This document shows positions 52,385 through 62,500 of a stretch of DNA of 64,000 nt, piece after piece (the first letter of the stretch is position 1; each line of letters begins with the position of its first letter). The translations under genes and the position numbers were made by a program. The notes beneath the pieces were generated by a model, which saw only the letters and a program-made list of their open reading frames with translations, was not told the origin of the DNA and did not search any database. The DNA comes from an uncultured Bacteroidales bacterium (lineage in GTDB: Bacteria > Bacteroidota > Bacteroidia > Bacteroidales > UBA932), in contig CAKVAS010000007.1 of NCBI GenBank assembly GCA_934725015.1, forward strand, positions 1 through 64,000. The letters are read 5' to 3'.

Positions 52385-53674
52385 TTATTTAACGACCGAT
52401 TCGTAAACCGTCTTAATCTTCGCGGCGGCGGCAGTCCACTTGAGGGCGTTCACCTCGTCGTAGCCGCAGCGGGTCGCGAACTCGGAGAGGGCAGGATAGT
52501 TCAGGAGACCGTAAATCGCGTCGGACATCGCATCGACGTCCCAGAAATCCACCTTGAGCGCATACTTGAGCACCTCAGCACAGCCGGACTGCTTTGAGAT
52601 GATTGAAGGGACATTGGTCTGCATGGCCTCAAGAGGCGAGATTCCGAAAGGCTCTGAAATCGAAGGCATCACATAGACGTCCGACAGCGCGAACATCTTC
52701 CTCACGTCGTCACCGCGGAGAAAACCCGTGAAATGGAAGCGGTCGGCGATGCCCAGGCGTGCCACGTGACGGATGCACCTGTTCAGCATATCCCCGCTGC
52801 CCGCCATCACGAAACGCACGTTGTCGCACCTCTTGAGTACCTTTGCGGCGGCCTCGATGAAATACTCAGGTCCCTTCTGGTAGGTCACGCGGCCGAGGAA
52901 GGTGACAATCTTGTCCTTCACGCCCCTCTGCACGGTGATGCCGGAGCGCCCCGAAAAATCGACGGCGTTATGAACCGTCACGACCTTGGACGGGTCTATG
53001 CCGTATTTGTTTATGACTATGTTCCTCGTGAGCTCGCTCACCGTAATCACGCGGTCGGCCGCCTCCATTCCTTTCCTTTCAAGGTCATAGACGCGGGTGT
53101 CGATGTTCTCGTCGCTCGAACGGTCGAACGAGGTAGCATGGACATGGACGACGAGCGGCTTGCCCGTGAGCTGCTTTGCGGCGATGCCGGCGAGGTAGGT
53201 CAGCCAGTCATGGGCATGGATGACGTCGAACTCGTCCTTGTGCTGAAGGGCAATCGTGCCCCCGACCATCCCGTAGCGGGCTACCTCCTCCATGAGGTTT
53301 GTGCCGTATTTGCCGGAAAACTGGAATTTCTGGCCGTAGGTTATGCGAAAGTCCTTGATCTGACGCGCCCTCTCTTCCTCAACCACTGAAGAGAAGTCCT
53401 CGGGAGAAACATACGGGACCATATTCGTGCCCACATGAACGAAGCGGACCTTTCCGAGAAATTCATCCACGCTCTCGGACATGGTGTCAACAGCCACGTC
53501 GCTCGCGTTGATGATGCGGACGGCGGACTGATCCTCGTCCCCGGAGGCGGAAGGCATCACGAAAAGTACCTCGACGCCGTTCTCAGCAAGTCCCTTGGTC
53601 ATTCCGTAGCAGGCAGTTCCGAGACCGCCGGCGATGTGTGGCGGGAATTCCCAGCCGAACATTAGCACTCTCAT
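52385..53674 (-). CDS. GT4-type glycosyltransferase of the glycogen operon
   Basis: The product has 429 residues with the GT-B fold. The start MRVLMFGWEFPPHIAGGLGTACYGMTKGLAE is typical of glycogen/starch-synthase-like GT4/GT5 enzymes; it continues with DVIHAHDWLTYLAG, VHATSFDRS, and the C-terminal EX7E-type region ALSDVYVMPSISEPFGISPLEAMQTNVPSIISKQSG. Its likely donor is a nucleotide-diphosphate glucose and its product alpha-1,4-glucan or a primer, but the acceptor is inferred from context. The start overlaps the stop of the debranching gene (ATGA, 53671-53674). Confidence 0.92.
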   Translation of the reverse strand: MRVLMFGWEFPPHIAGGLGTACYGMTKGLAENGVEVLFVMPSASGDEDQSAVRIINASDVAVDTMSESVDEFLGKVRFVHVGTNMVPYVSPEDFSSVVEEERARQIKDFRITYGQKFQFSGKYGTNLMEEVARYGMVGGTIALQHKDEFDVIHAHDWLTYLAGIAAKQLTGKPLVVHVHATSFDRSSDENIDTRVYDLERKGMEAADRVITVSELTRNIVINKYGIDPSKVVTVHNAVDFSGRSGITVQRGVKDKIVTFLGRVTYQKGPEYFIEAAAKVLKRCDNVRFVMAGSGDMLNRCIRHVARLGIADRFHFTGFLRGDDVRKMFALSDVYVMPSISEPFGISPLEAMQTNVPSIISKQSGCAEVLKYALKVDFWDVDAMSDAIYGLLNYPALSEFATRCGYDEVNALKWTAAAAKIKTVYESVVK

Positions 53675-55647
53675 TTCTGTACCTCCTTTCCTTTTGCTGC
53701 GCTCCCCTTCGCTGCCTGTGGGCGGTAAAGGCCGAGCAGATATTCTATATGAAGCAGTGCGGCGGTGCTGCAGGCCGAAGAAATCGCGCCGTGCGGCTCA
53801 TGAGGAGGATCTCCGTCATAGAGCTCGGAGAAGGCTCCGACGCCGTGCTTGTAGATGTCCTTGTAGAAGCCCTCGACGAGATACTCCGCCCTCTTGTAGA
53901 AGGACGGTCCGATCATCCTGAAGGCCATATCGATGTAGTAGTCGAGCGGGATAATCCATGCGCAGCCCTGATGATAGGCGAGGTCGCGCTCAATCTGCGA
54001 GCCCTCATACACGCCCCTGTATGCCTCGTTCCTCGGCGACAGGGTGCGGATTCCCCGGCTGGTAATCAGCTCGTTGGGAATGGTCTGCATGATGGATGAC
54101 TTGTAGTCGTCGTTCACGGGCGAGTACTCCAGCGCAATCGCGAACAGCTGGTTGGAACGAACCGCCTGGTTCTGCCCGGAGTCATCGACATAGTCGGCGA
54201 GATAGCCGCCCCTTTCGTTCCAGAAGGTCTTTTCAAAGTTTTCCTCAATGAGTTCCTTAACGCCGCTCCACCTTCCGATGAAGGCTGTGTTCTTAGGCGC
54301 ATATTTCCGCTCCATCTCAAGGGCGAAGCATACGGCGTTGTACCAGAAGGCGTTGGTCTCCACCTGATAGCCCGCGCGCTCCGTCACCGGCACTCCGTCC
54401 ACGTATGCGTTCATCCACGAAAGGGCCGTGCGCCATTTCTGCGCCCAGAGCAGTCCGTTCGGATGAAGGGCGACCTCGGCGCGCCTGCCCGGAAGGTAGC
54501 TTTCGACGATTTCCTTCATGGTCTCGCCGTATTTCTTCCAGACTTTCTTAGGGTCCGCCCCGAAGCGGATGTACTGCTGGAGAGCGTCGGCTATGCGCAG
54601 CGGAGCCTCGACCTGAGTGGTGCGGCTTGAAAGTCGCTCCTGATTGTCCGCGATGAGGTTGTCGAGAATTTCCTCAAACTCCTTCGCTCCTGCGCCGGCA
54701 TAGAGCGTAAGCCCCGGAAGCGCGACGATGGTCTCGCGGAGAAGTCCGGTCTCAAGCCATGTCAGTCCGGCGACTATCTGCTTGTGGTTGTTGCGGTTGC
54801 AGATGAGAAGGTCGGCATTGTATTTCAGAAGGTCGGAGTCCGAAGTGATGTTTCCCTTCTTCTTCACGACCGAACTGAACTTGCGCGAGAGCCCCTTCGT
54901 GTCCTCCACTGCCGTAGAGCCGGAGACTATGACGCTCTCGCCCCTGCGCAGTCTGAGGACGAACGAACCCGGCACGAAAAGATCCTCCTTACAGTCGAAC
55001 CCGCGGCGGTACTCGTCCGTGTAGGTCACGCCCTTGTACCACGACGGGGCGTACTTGAATTCGGCCGACTTCGAGAACTGGAGATTAAGGTCCGGGAATC
55101 CCTCGTACATATTGAAGGACACGCCGTTTTCAATCTCGCGGTAGCCGGTCCGGGCGTCCGGGTTCTCGCAGGTGAGCCTGTGGATGCAGCGGAACGCAAG
55201 GAACGGCTTGACAATCAGCTCACATGAGGACGGCGCGGACACCAGCTCATACTTTATCATCACCTGGTCGGAGTCCGGCGCGAGGATGATTGACTTTCTG
55301 AAAGTCGTCTCCCCTATCTTGTAGGTCAGGGTAGGCACGGGCGCGGCGGTGAAATCCACGATGTACTTGTGCCCGCGCGGCTCGTAGATGTCTCCGTAGC
55401 AGTGAATCCCGAGGTTGAACTGCCTGCGGTTCACGACGATGCTCTCGTCAAGGCCGGAAAGCAGGATGTGCTTCTCCCCGCCGAACGCATCGACCGGAAC
55501 GGCCAGCAGCCCGTGATAGCGCCGCGTGTTGCAGCCCACGACCGAGGTGTTGCAATACGCTCCCGTCTTGTTCGCTCCGATGATTTCCCTCTTGAGCGAA
55601 TACTCGAGGTTCACCAGTTCGGATTTGTTGAAACTAAGGAATGCCAT
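53671..55647 (-). CDS. Glycogen debranching enzyme (amylo-alpha-1,6-glucosidase, GH133-type)
   Basis: The product has 658 residues. The N-terminal beta domain has TGAYCNTSVVGCNTRRYHGLLAVPVDAFGGEKHILLSGLDESI and the C-terminal (alpha/alpha)6 barrel has AGLTWLETGLLRETIVALPGLTLY, NGLLWAQKWRTALSWMNAYVDGVPVTERAGYQVETNAFWYNAVCFALEME, IALEYSPV and HQGCAWIIPLDYYIDMAFRM. Bacterial members hydrolyse alpha-1,6 stubs of glycogen. No signal peptide. It lies about 70 bases after the branching enzyme gene. Confidence 0.95.
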   Translation of the reverse strand: MAFLSFNKSELVNLEYSLKREIIGANKTGAYCNTSVVGCNTRRYHGLLAVPVDAFGGEKHILLSGLDESIVVNRRQFNLGIHCYGDIYEPRGHKYIVDFTAAPVPTLTYKIGETTFRKSIILAPDSDQVMIKYELVSAPSSCELIVKPFLAFRCIHRLTCENPDARTGYREIENGVSFNMYEGFPDLNLQFSKSAEFKYAPSWYKGVTYTDEYRRGFDCKEDLFVPGSFVLRLRRGESVIVSGSTAVEDTKGLSRKFSSVVKKKGNITSDSDLLKYNADLLICNRNNHKQIVAGLTWLETGLLRETIVALPGLTLYAGAGAKEFEEILDNLIADNQERLSSRTTQVEAPLRIADALQQYIRFGADPKKVWKKYGETMKEIVESYLPGRRAEVALHPNGLLWAQKWRTALSWMNAYVDGVPVTERAGYQVETNAFWYNAVCFALEMERKYAPKNTAFIGRWSGVKELIEENFEKTFWNERGGYLADYVDDSGQNQAVRSNQLFAIALEYSPVNDDYKSSIMQTIPNELITSRGIRTLSPRNEAYRGVYEGSQIERDLAYHQGCAWIIPLDYYIDMAFRMIGPSFYKRAEYLVEGFYKDIYKHGVGAFSELYDGDPPHEPHGAISSACSTAALLHIEYLLGLYRPQAAKGSAAKGKEVQK

Positions 55648-55715
55648 ATTTCTATATACTTTTATTTCTTTTCACCGGCACGCCTTCACGCGCCTTCAAA
55701 CATTTCCCACAGAGC

Positions 55716-57719
55716 CTATTCTCGCCTCAACACAACAGCACAACGGCTCGGCAGATAGAGGAATAAGCTGTCTTCGTATCTGTCGTTCCCATTGGCGTTT
55801 TTCTGCGGAACCGTGAAATGGGCGTCGCCTGTCAGTCGGCCGAATCCATCGAATTCCAATGAATCTGTGGTCAAAATGTCAACCCACTTGCCGGCCGGAG
55901 CCGCAAAGCCGTAATCCACAAAGGATTCGGTCGGATTGAAATTTGCCGCAAATATACAATTTTTTCTGCGGAAAATAAGAATTTTTTTCTCTTCGTCCTG
56001 AACGAGAAGTTCCGGCGCGTCGTCGAGTATGTCCTCGGACTTCGCCATGCCTATCATCGCCTTGTCGAAGTTGCGGAGATATCTGTATCTCAGATAGTCC
56101 GGCTCGGCGAGAGACCACTGCCGGCGGGCATATTTGTAGGACCATCCGTTCCCTTCGCGGGGGAAGTCAATCCACTCCGGATGGCCGAACTCGTTGCCCA
56201 TGAAATTGAGGTAGCCGTCGCCTGCCGTGGCAAGGGTCACGAGGCGTATCATCTTGTGCAGCGCGATGCCCCTGTCAACCACAGGAGAATGGGAATCCTT
56301 GTTCATGGAAGTGTACATCTCCGCGTCCATGAGACGGAATATGATGGTCTTGTCGCCCACCATCGCCTGGTCGTGGCATTCGGCGTAGCTGATGGTCTTC
56401 TCGTCGGCACGCTTGTTCGTGAGCTGCCACCAGATTTCACCCATGCTCCACTGCTCGTCGCTGAGGGTCTTTATCCACTTTATCCAGTTGTCGGCGATGC
56501 CCATGGCCATGCGGAAGTCGAAGCCGACCCCTCCCGCCGCGAACGGGGCGGCAAGCCCTGCCATTCCGCTGACATCCTCGGCGATGGTGAAGGCGTCTGG
56601 GTTCATCTCGTGGATGAGCATATTCGCAAGCGCCAGATATTCAACCGCATTCTCATCGACGGATCCGTTGAAATAGTCGTCATATCCGGTGAACGCCCTT
56701 TCGAGCCCGTGATCCCAATAGAGCATGCTCGTCACACCGTCGAAGCGGAATCCGTCGATGCGGTATTCCTCCATCCAGTACTTGCAGTTGGAGAGGAGGA
56801 AATATTTCGTCTCGTCCTTTCCGTAGTCGAAGCAGCGGGAGCCCCACGCAGGATGGCGGCCCTGAGGTCCCTTGTAGAAATAGAGATCCTCGCGCCCGTC
56901 AAAGAGGCTCAGCCCCTCGGCCTCGTTATCGACCGAATGCGAGTGGACTATGTCCATCACGACTGCGATGCCCTTCGCGTGGGCGGCATCGACGAGCGCC
57001 TTGAATTCCTCGGGGGTGCCGAAGCGGGAGCTGAGGGCGAAGAAGTTGGAGACCTGGTAGCCGAAGGAGCCGTAGTAGGGATGCTCCTGAAGGGCCATTA
57101 TCTGGAGGGTGTCGTAGCCGAGGTCCGCGACTTTGGGCAGCACATTCTTTCGGAATTCGGTGAAGGTGGAGACCCGCTCCTCCTCGCCGCTCATGCCGAT
57201 GTGGCATTCGTAGATGAGAGGGTGCGGACGCTTCCCCGGCCTGCGATGCCGCCACCTGTAGGGCTTCTCCGGGTCCCAGACCTCGGCACAGAAAGCCTTG
57301 GTCTCAGGGTCCTGGACCGTGCGCGTGACGTATGCCGGAAGCCTTTCCGCTCCTCCTCCCGGCCACTCGATGAAGAGTTTGTAGAGAGTGCCGTGGCTGA
57401 GGAAAAGGTCGTCAAGGACTATTTCCCAGTTGCCGCCTCCGAGAGGCTTCAGGGCGTAGGCCTCGGAGCGCTTCCAGTTGTTGAACTCGCCGATGAGGTA
57501 AATCCTCGTGGCGTTCGGAGCCCATTCGCGGAACACCCACTTGTGGTCGGGAGTGCGGTGCAGGCCGTAGTAGAGGTGGTTGTTGATGCCTTTTGCCAGC
57601 GAGCCTCCGGCGGAATAGCGCTCCTTCAGCGCCTCTATCCGCTCATGCCTGGAGTCGATGACCTCCCTGTAGGGCATCAGCCACGGGTCGGTCTCGTATA
57701 TTTTCTTGATTTCTGACAT
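55716..57719 (-). CDS. glgB: 1,4-alpha-glucan branching enzyme (GH13, eukaryotic-like type)
   Basis: The product has 667 residues (ATG 57719, MSEIKKIYETDPWLMPYREVIDSRH; the longer frame is not family-like). CBM48 part: HLYYGLHRTPDHKWVFREWAPNATRIYLIGEFNNWKR. Barrel motifs: DIVHSHSVDN, GFRFDGVTSMLYWDHG (nucleophile Asp near 325), AFTIAEDVSGMAG (acid/base Glu near 379), YAECHDQAMVGDKT; then YLNFMGNEFGHPEWIDFPREGNGWSY. It transfers alpha-1,4 chains to alpha-1,6 positions in glycogen. It resembles the eukaryotic subgroup, like the GT3 partner in the same operon. It is the first gene of the operon; I see no clear promoter upstream. Confidence 0.96.
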   Translation of the reverse strand: MSEIKKIYETDPWLMPYREVIDSRHERIEALKERYSAGGSLAKGINNHLYYGLHRTPDHKWVFREWAPNATRIYLIGEFNNWKRSEAYALKPLGGGNWEIVLDDLFLSHGTLYKLFIEWPGGGAERLPAYVTRTVQDPETKAFCAEVWDPEKPYRWRHRRPGKRPHPLIYECHIGMSGEEERVSTFTEFRKNVLPKVADLGYDTLQIMALQEHPYYGSFGYQVSNFFALSSRFGTPEEFKALVDAAHAKGIAVVMDIVHSHSVDNEAEGLSLFDGREDLYFYKGPQGRHPAWGSRCFDYGKDETKYFLLSNCKYWMEEYRIDGFRFDGVTSMLYWDHGLERAFTGYDDYFNGSVDENAVEYLALANMLIHEMNPDAFTIAEDVSGMAGLAAPFAAGGVGFDFRMAMGIADNWIKWIKTLSDEQWSMGEIWWQLTNKRADEKTISYAECHDQAMVGDKTIIFRLMDAEMYTSMNKDSHSPVVDRGIALHKMIRLVTLATAGDGYLNFMGNEFGHPEWIDFPREGNGWSYKYARRQWSLAEPDYLRYRYLRNFDKAMIGMAKSEDILDDAPELLVQDEEKKILIFRRKNCIFAANFNPTESFVDYGFAAPAGKWVDILTTDSLEFDGFGRLTGDAHFTVPQKNANGNDRYEDSLFLYLPSRCAVVLRRE

Positions 57720-57807
57720 AAATTTATATTGGTTATCGGTCAATTATGTTATGTTTTTATATTTGGTTCATTTCGAGCTATCCATTTGTCTTTCCGAGCC
57801 ACCTCTC

Positions 57808-57886
57808 TGTCATTTCGAGCTTTGCGAGAAATCTCTGCATCTGGCAGAGCTGTAAAGATCTCTCACTGCGTTCGAGATGACACTGG
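57808..57886. repeat. Inverted pair of intergenic repeats
   Basis: TGTCATTTCGAGC…GAGAAATCTCT (from 57809) and AGATCTCTCACTGCGTTCGA followed by GATGACA (to about 57882) are imperfect inverted copies of the same sequence type as 18161-18260 and 58114-58255. They can form a long hairpin between the branching-enzyme gene and xseB. Confidence 0.7.
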
Positions 57887-58081
57887 CTATTCAATGTTCA
57901 GCGTCCGTTCGCGCACGCCCCGGAGCCACGCCCGGCAGTCGGCGATGAGCTTTTCGGAGCGGCGGATATACTTGTCGATGTCGTCAACCGGAGTCTCCGG
58001 ATTCTCGACCGTCGCGGCAATCTTCTCAAGTTCCGCCACCGCCGCGGCGTAGTCGAATGTATTATCCTGTTTCATATTCAT
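57887..58081 (-). CDS. xseB: Exodeoxyribonuclease VII small subunit
   Basis: The product has 64 residues (ATG at 58081; another at 58075). The family pattern FDYAAAVAELEKIAATVENPETPVDDIDKYIRRSEKLIADCRAWL is clear. XseB binds several copies to XseA to make the enzyme that degrades single-stranded DNA from both ends. It is downstream of xseA on the same strand, separated by the 55-base tandem repeats. Confidence 0.93.
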   Translation of the reverse strand: MNMKQDNTFDYAAAVAELEKIAATVENPETPVDDIDKYIRRSEKLIADCRAWLRGVRERTLNIE

Positions 58082-58113
58082 TTATATGCAATATTCAAAC
58101 TATCTTCCCTGCA

Positions 58114-58255
58114 CAAAGATCTCTCACTCCGTTCGAGATGACAAGGAGGTTCCCGATTCATCCATGAACAAAGATCTCTCACCCCGTTCGAGATGACAAG
58201 GAGGCTCCCGATTCATCCATGAACAAAGATCTCTCACTCCGTTCGAGATGACAGA
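58114..58255. repeat. 55-base tandem repeat between xseA and xseB
   Basis: Units begin CAAAGATCTCTCACYCCGTT at 58114, 58169 and 58224, an exact 55-base period. Each continues CGAGATGACA; the first two then carry AGGAGGYTCCCGATTCATCC. The third is cut short by the xseA coding sequence, and the xseA stop codon (58234-58236) is inside it. Confidence 0.88.
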
Positions 58256-59382
58256 GGGACTCCGGATGACGGCGCTGCCAACGATATGACCTCGGTCTCG
58301 GCAGTTCCGTCGGCGAACATCACCCGTAGCCTGTCGCCCCTCTTCAGCGACGACGCCCTCTTCACGACGACGCCCTTTCCGTCGGCGACGAGCACATATC
58401 CACGTTTCAGTATGTTCCTCGGATCCGCCCCCGCAATCCTCGTCAGCAGATTCTGAAGCCGCATCTCCATGGCGTTCAGACGGTTGGTGAAGGCCAGCCG
58501 CATCCTCGAGGCAAACTCCCCGAGCCTTGCGTCCTCACCCTCGAATATTCCCAAGAGTTCATCCGCCAGCGCTGTCGGGGTCTTGAGGAACGAGTACGCG
58601 ACCATGTCGCAGATGTGATAGTCCCGGTCATGTCCCACGGCCGTCAGCACCGGAAGCGGGCACTCGGCAATCGCACGAGCCATCACATAGTCGTCGAAAC
58701 AGGCCAGGTCCAGCGCCGAACCGCCCCCGCGAAGCAGCAGCACGGCATCGAATGTCTCCCCGCACTCCGCAATCTCATGCAGCGCGTCCGCCACCGACTG
58801 CGGGCAAGCCTCCCCCTGCATCGCCGCCGGGAACAGCCTCACGTCGAACTTGAACCCGAACTCGTTTTCACCCAGATGCCTCATGAAGTCCCCGTAGCCG
58901 GCGGCGTCTTCGGCAGACACCACAGCAAAGCGCCACGGCAGAGTCGGGAACGCCAGTTCCTTCTGCAAGTCCATAAGACCCTCTTCCTGAAGCCTCCTGA
59001 TGGTCTTCAGCCGAAGGTCCTCCTTCTTTCCGAGCGAAAATTCGGGATTGATGTCAGTCACAGAAAGGGAAAATCCGTAAAGTTCGCTGTAGGTCACCTG
59101 CGCCTGCACGAGTATTTCAAGCCCCTGCCGCAGCGACTCCCCCGTCACCGACTCGAAGTACGGCTTCAGCACACGCCACTTGGAAGCCCACACCACCGCC
59201 CGGGCCTTGGCGACTACCCTCCCGTCCTCAGTCTGGGACAGTTCAAGGTAGCAGTGACCGCCCAGCTTCGCGCTCACGGAAGCCACCTCGGCCCTCACCC
59301 AGAGCCTCCGGGGAAACATCTCCTCCAGGCCCTCACGCACAAGAGACTGAAGTTCCAGCAGATTCAAGAATTCCTTTTCCAT
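58234..59382 (-). CDS. xseA: Exodeoxyribonuclease VII large subunit
   Basis: The product has 382 residues. N-terminal OB fold (LWVRAEVASVSAKLGGHCYLELSQ, about 27-50), then the catalytic part LPWRFAVVSAEDAAGYGDFMRHL, FDAVLLLRGGGSALDLACFDDYVMARAIAECPLPVLTAVGHDRDYHICDMVAYSFLKTPTALAD, a coiled-coil segment and the C-terminal DPRNILKRGYVLVADG. The large subunit is of near-minimal length. The last residues (LSSRTE) and the stop lie inside a 55-base intergenic repeat, so the C-terminus was created or replaced by repeat insertion. Confidence 0.95.
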   Translation of the reverse strand: MEKEFLNLLELQSLVREGLEEMFPRRLWVRAEVASVSAKLGGHCYLELSQTEDGRVVAKARAVVWASKWRVLKPYFESVTGESLRQGLEILVQAQVTYSELYGFSLSVTDINPEFSLGKKEDLRLKTIRRLQEEGLMDLQKELAFPTLPWRFAVVSAEDAAGYGDFMRHLGENEFGFKFDVRLFPAAMQGEACPQSVADALHEIAECGETFDAVLLLRGGGSALDLACFDDYVMARAIAECPLPVLTAVGHDRDYHICDMVAYSFLKTPTALADELLGIFEGEDARLGEFASRMRLAFTNRLNAMEMRLQNLLTRIAGADPRNILKRGYVLVADGKGVVVKRASSLKRGDRLRVMFADGTAETEVISLAAPSSGVPLSSRTE

Positions 59383-59416
59383 ATCACACTCGCGACACGC
59401 GCCCTGCGCATCATCG

Positions 59417-59424
59417 CAAATTTA
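59417..59424 (-). promoter_or_regulatory. -7 element before xseA
   Basis: TAAATTTG on the minus strand, 34 bases before the xseA ATG, with TTTG 23 bases further upstream (59448-59451); the spacing is wide. Confidence 0.5.
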
Positions 59425-59478
59425 GCGAATAAAAAGGAATAAAACCGCAAAATGACGCATTTTAAGAATTTCTTTCGC

Positions 59479-59486
59479 TATATTTG
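59479..59486 (+). promoter_or_regulatory. -7 element before the AAA+/TIR-like pair
   Basis: TATATTTG on the plus strand, 64 bases before the chosen start of the AAA+ gene. No exact -33 TTTG; TTTT occurs upstream. It supports a start at 59551 rather than 59452. Confidence 0.5.
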
Positions 59487-59550
59487 TGTTTTACAAACAC
59501 CATTGTGTATTTCACAAACCAAAGATAACCGATTTACCTTAAAACACGCC

Positions 59551-62500
59551 ATGCCACAAACGACACCTACTGCGGACGAACTGTCTGCCGCACCCAACGA
59601 AAATCATGACAGCTGCACCTATGAAATCCTGTGCGAAACCGACTGCATCGACGGAAAGCATGAGGTCAAGGAAGAGACCGACTGCATCAGGCTGAAGTTC
59701 AGGCAGTTTCTCCACATTGACGTCATACTGACAGAAGAAGGCCTCGGGGTAGAGAAAGGCAACCTGGACATGGAGGACAGCCTCCGCATTGACGTGGCGA
59801 CGCTCAGGGGAACGGGGGCATTCTCGTATGAATTCGACTGCGCCGACATGAACCTGATTGGGGCAGACGGGACGCTTCATGTTCCGGCGGTTGTGCAGGA
59901 TGTCCTGCTCGGAGAGGACTATGTACTGGAAGATGACGAGGAGGACACTCTTGTGATTTCGGTTTTCCGCAAGTGGAAATTCGTCGCAAGCAAACATATT
60001 AAGGTCATCGGTCCGTGGCCTCAGAAGCTCTCGGTTTCAGACGCACAGACAGTCATCAGCCGCGGCGCCTCGCCGAAGGACTGCCTGACGGTCATACGGA
60101 GCTTTGCCGGATGGGGTAACTTCAAGAAAAGGATGGAAGAGGCCGTTGTCTGCCGAAGAGTCGAAAGAGAACGGGAAAAGGCCGGGCTGATTCCGGGCGG
60201 AACCGTGCTCCACAGCATTATAACAGGAAATTCCGGCACAGGCAAGACCACGGCCGCCTGCATGATGGCGGCGCTCTACAGGAGTCTGAGACTTCTTGAC
60301 GGCCCGAAAATTCTCGCGACGAAGGTTTCAAAGCTGGCGTCCTCAAATGTCAACGGGGAATACGACAACACGATTTCCGCAGTTGAGAACGCACAGGGCG
60401 GAGCCATGGTTTTCGAAGACGCGCACGAGCTCTACCACACGGACACAAAGAACTACGACTCCGAACAGCGTATCATCCGGGCACTTACCGATGCCCTTGA
60501 GAATCCCAAGTTCAAGAAATGGATGCTGGTGCTGACCGGCGAGCAGGAAGGAATCGAGTCGCTCATGGCCGCGAACCCGTCGCTCGCGAAGCATTTCACA
60601 AGGCCCATATATCTGGAGGACTTCAGCACGGACGAACTGTGCGCAGTCGCCGAGTCCGTCTGTGCCTTCCGCGGCTTCGTGCTGACGGACGAAAGCCGCC
60701 TGAAACTCAGGAGCGCAATCTCGCACGGAAGCATCCATCAGAAGTCCGGAGCGAGGAATGTCCGCCTCGTGGAAAGGATGTTCGACGAAAGGATTGTTCC
60801 GGCAATGTACATACGCCTCGGTAATGTCCCGGAAGCCGACAAAGTGACATTGCGGACAATTCTGCCGGAAGACATTCCTTCGGTCCGCGCCGACACGGGA
60901 GAGGAGGCCATCGCCGAACTGGACAGCCTCATAGGGCTCGAAAAGATCAAGACAAGGGTCAAGGACTTCCTCTATGCCGTCAGACTGGCGGGAAGGAGGA
61001 TGGAAATGGGACTTCCGGCAACTATGCCGAGACTGAACATGGTGTTCCTCGGCAATCCCGGCACGGGAAAGACAACCGTCGCCGAAATCATAGGAAAGGT
61101 GTTCTCCTCATGGGGCATACTCTCCGAAGGAAGGGTCATCAGGACGGAGAAGAGCCAGATGGTCGGGCAGTACATCGGGGAGACGGAGTTCAAGATGAAC
61201 AACCTCCTTGCACGGGCGAACGGCAACATCCTTTTCATCGACGAGGCCTATCAGCTTGTCGAGGGAGGCGAGAGGGACTACGGGCGAATTGTCATGAACT
61301 CGCTGCTTACCGAACTAGGCAAGGACAGCCCGAACCTCGTCGTCATTCTTGCCGGCTACACCGCCCCCATGAAGAAGCTCATCGAAAGCAATGCCGGAAT
61401 CGGAAGCCGCTTCCCCAACGTAATCAGCTTCGAGGACTACACGGCCGATGAACTGATGGAAATCGGGAAGGATATGATTCAGCGGCAGGGATTTACCCTC
61501 ACCGAGGGCGCGGCGGCGAAGATGCGCGCCATTATAGAAGAGGAGTCGGAGAAACCTTCACCGCGCTTCGGCAACGGGCGTTTCGTCTCCAACCTGCTCC
61601 GGAACGAGATTCTCGCCGCGCTCGGAACCCGCACGGCCTCACTCTCGAACCCGACCGCAGGGCAGCTCAGCACCATACTTCCCGAAGACGTGGTGATTGA
61701 CAAGGCACACCGGGACATTGTCTTTGACGACGAGGCAATTGACGCGGCGCTCGGCAGGCTCGACGCCCTCGTGGGAATGGAAAACGTGAAGACGGCAATC
61801 CACAATTTCGTCCGCTCCGCCCGCTATCTCCATTCCATAGGCGAGCCTTATGTGGGGAAGGGACTGCTGTCCTGGAGATTCATCGGGCACAGCGGCACGG
61901 GGAAGAGCACGGTCGCGGAAATCATGGCGGCCATTCTCCGGGGCATGAGGCTGATTTCCAACAGCAACATCACCGAAATCAAGGGCGAGCGAATCTTCAA
62001 CGCATCCGAGTCCGACTGTGACGGCGTTCTTGCGGAGGCCGTAAAGAGGTCCTGCAACGGACTGATATTCATAGACATCGACAATCCGCAGTTCAACTGG
62101 ACGAATCCCGTCTATGGCCGAGGCGTGGAGCAGGTGCGCCTGAAGATTCAGGAACTGACGGTGGAGTCCGGCGGGGAGTGCGCCCTCATTCTTGCCGAGC
62201 TCGACGCCCCGAACAAGAGCATGGCCGAGCAGCTCTCCGACGCGGGAATCCACGAGTTCGACCACACGCTGATTTTCAAGGACTTCACCCCTGACGAGCT
62301 CTACGGCATCCTGTGCAGCTGCCTTGCCCGCCACGGCGTCGCCTTCAGTCCTGCCACGGAAAAGCACATGAGAGGCTACCTACATTCTCTTCCGTCCTCC
62401 GCCAAGGCCAGCGCCCGCACGATGAAGCTAATGTCCAGAACGATTTACCAGCAGGTCATACTCCGCGAGTCCGGCCTTGCCCGCCCGCCCAAGACCCATC

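Noticed and set aside
56181..57716. 511-codon plus-strand frame across the branching enzyme gene
   Set aside because: Antisense shadow of a gene with all GH13 motifs in place.
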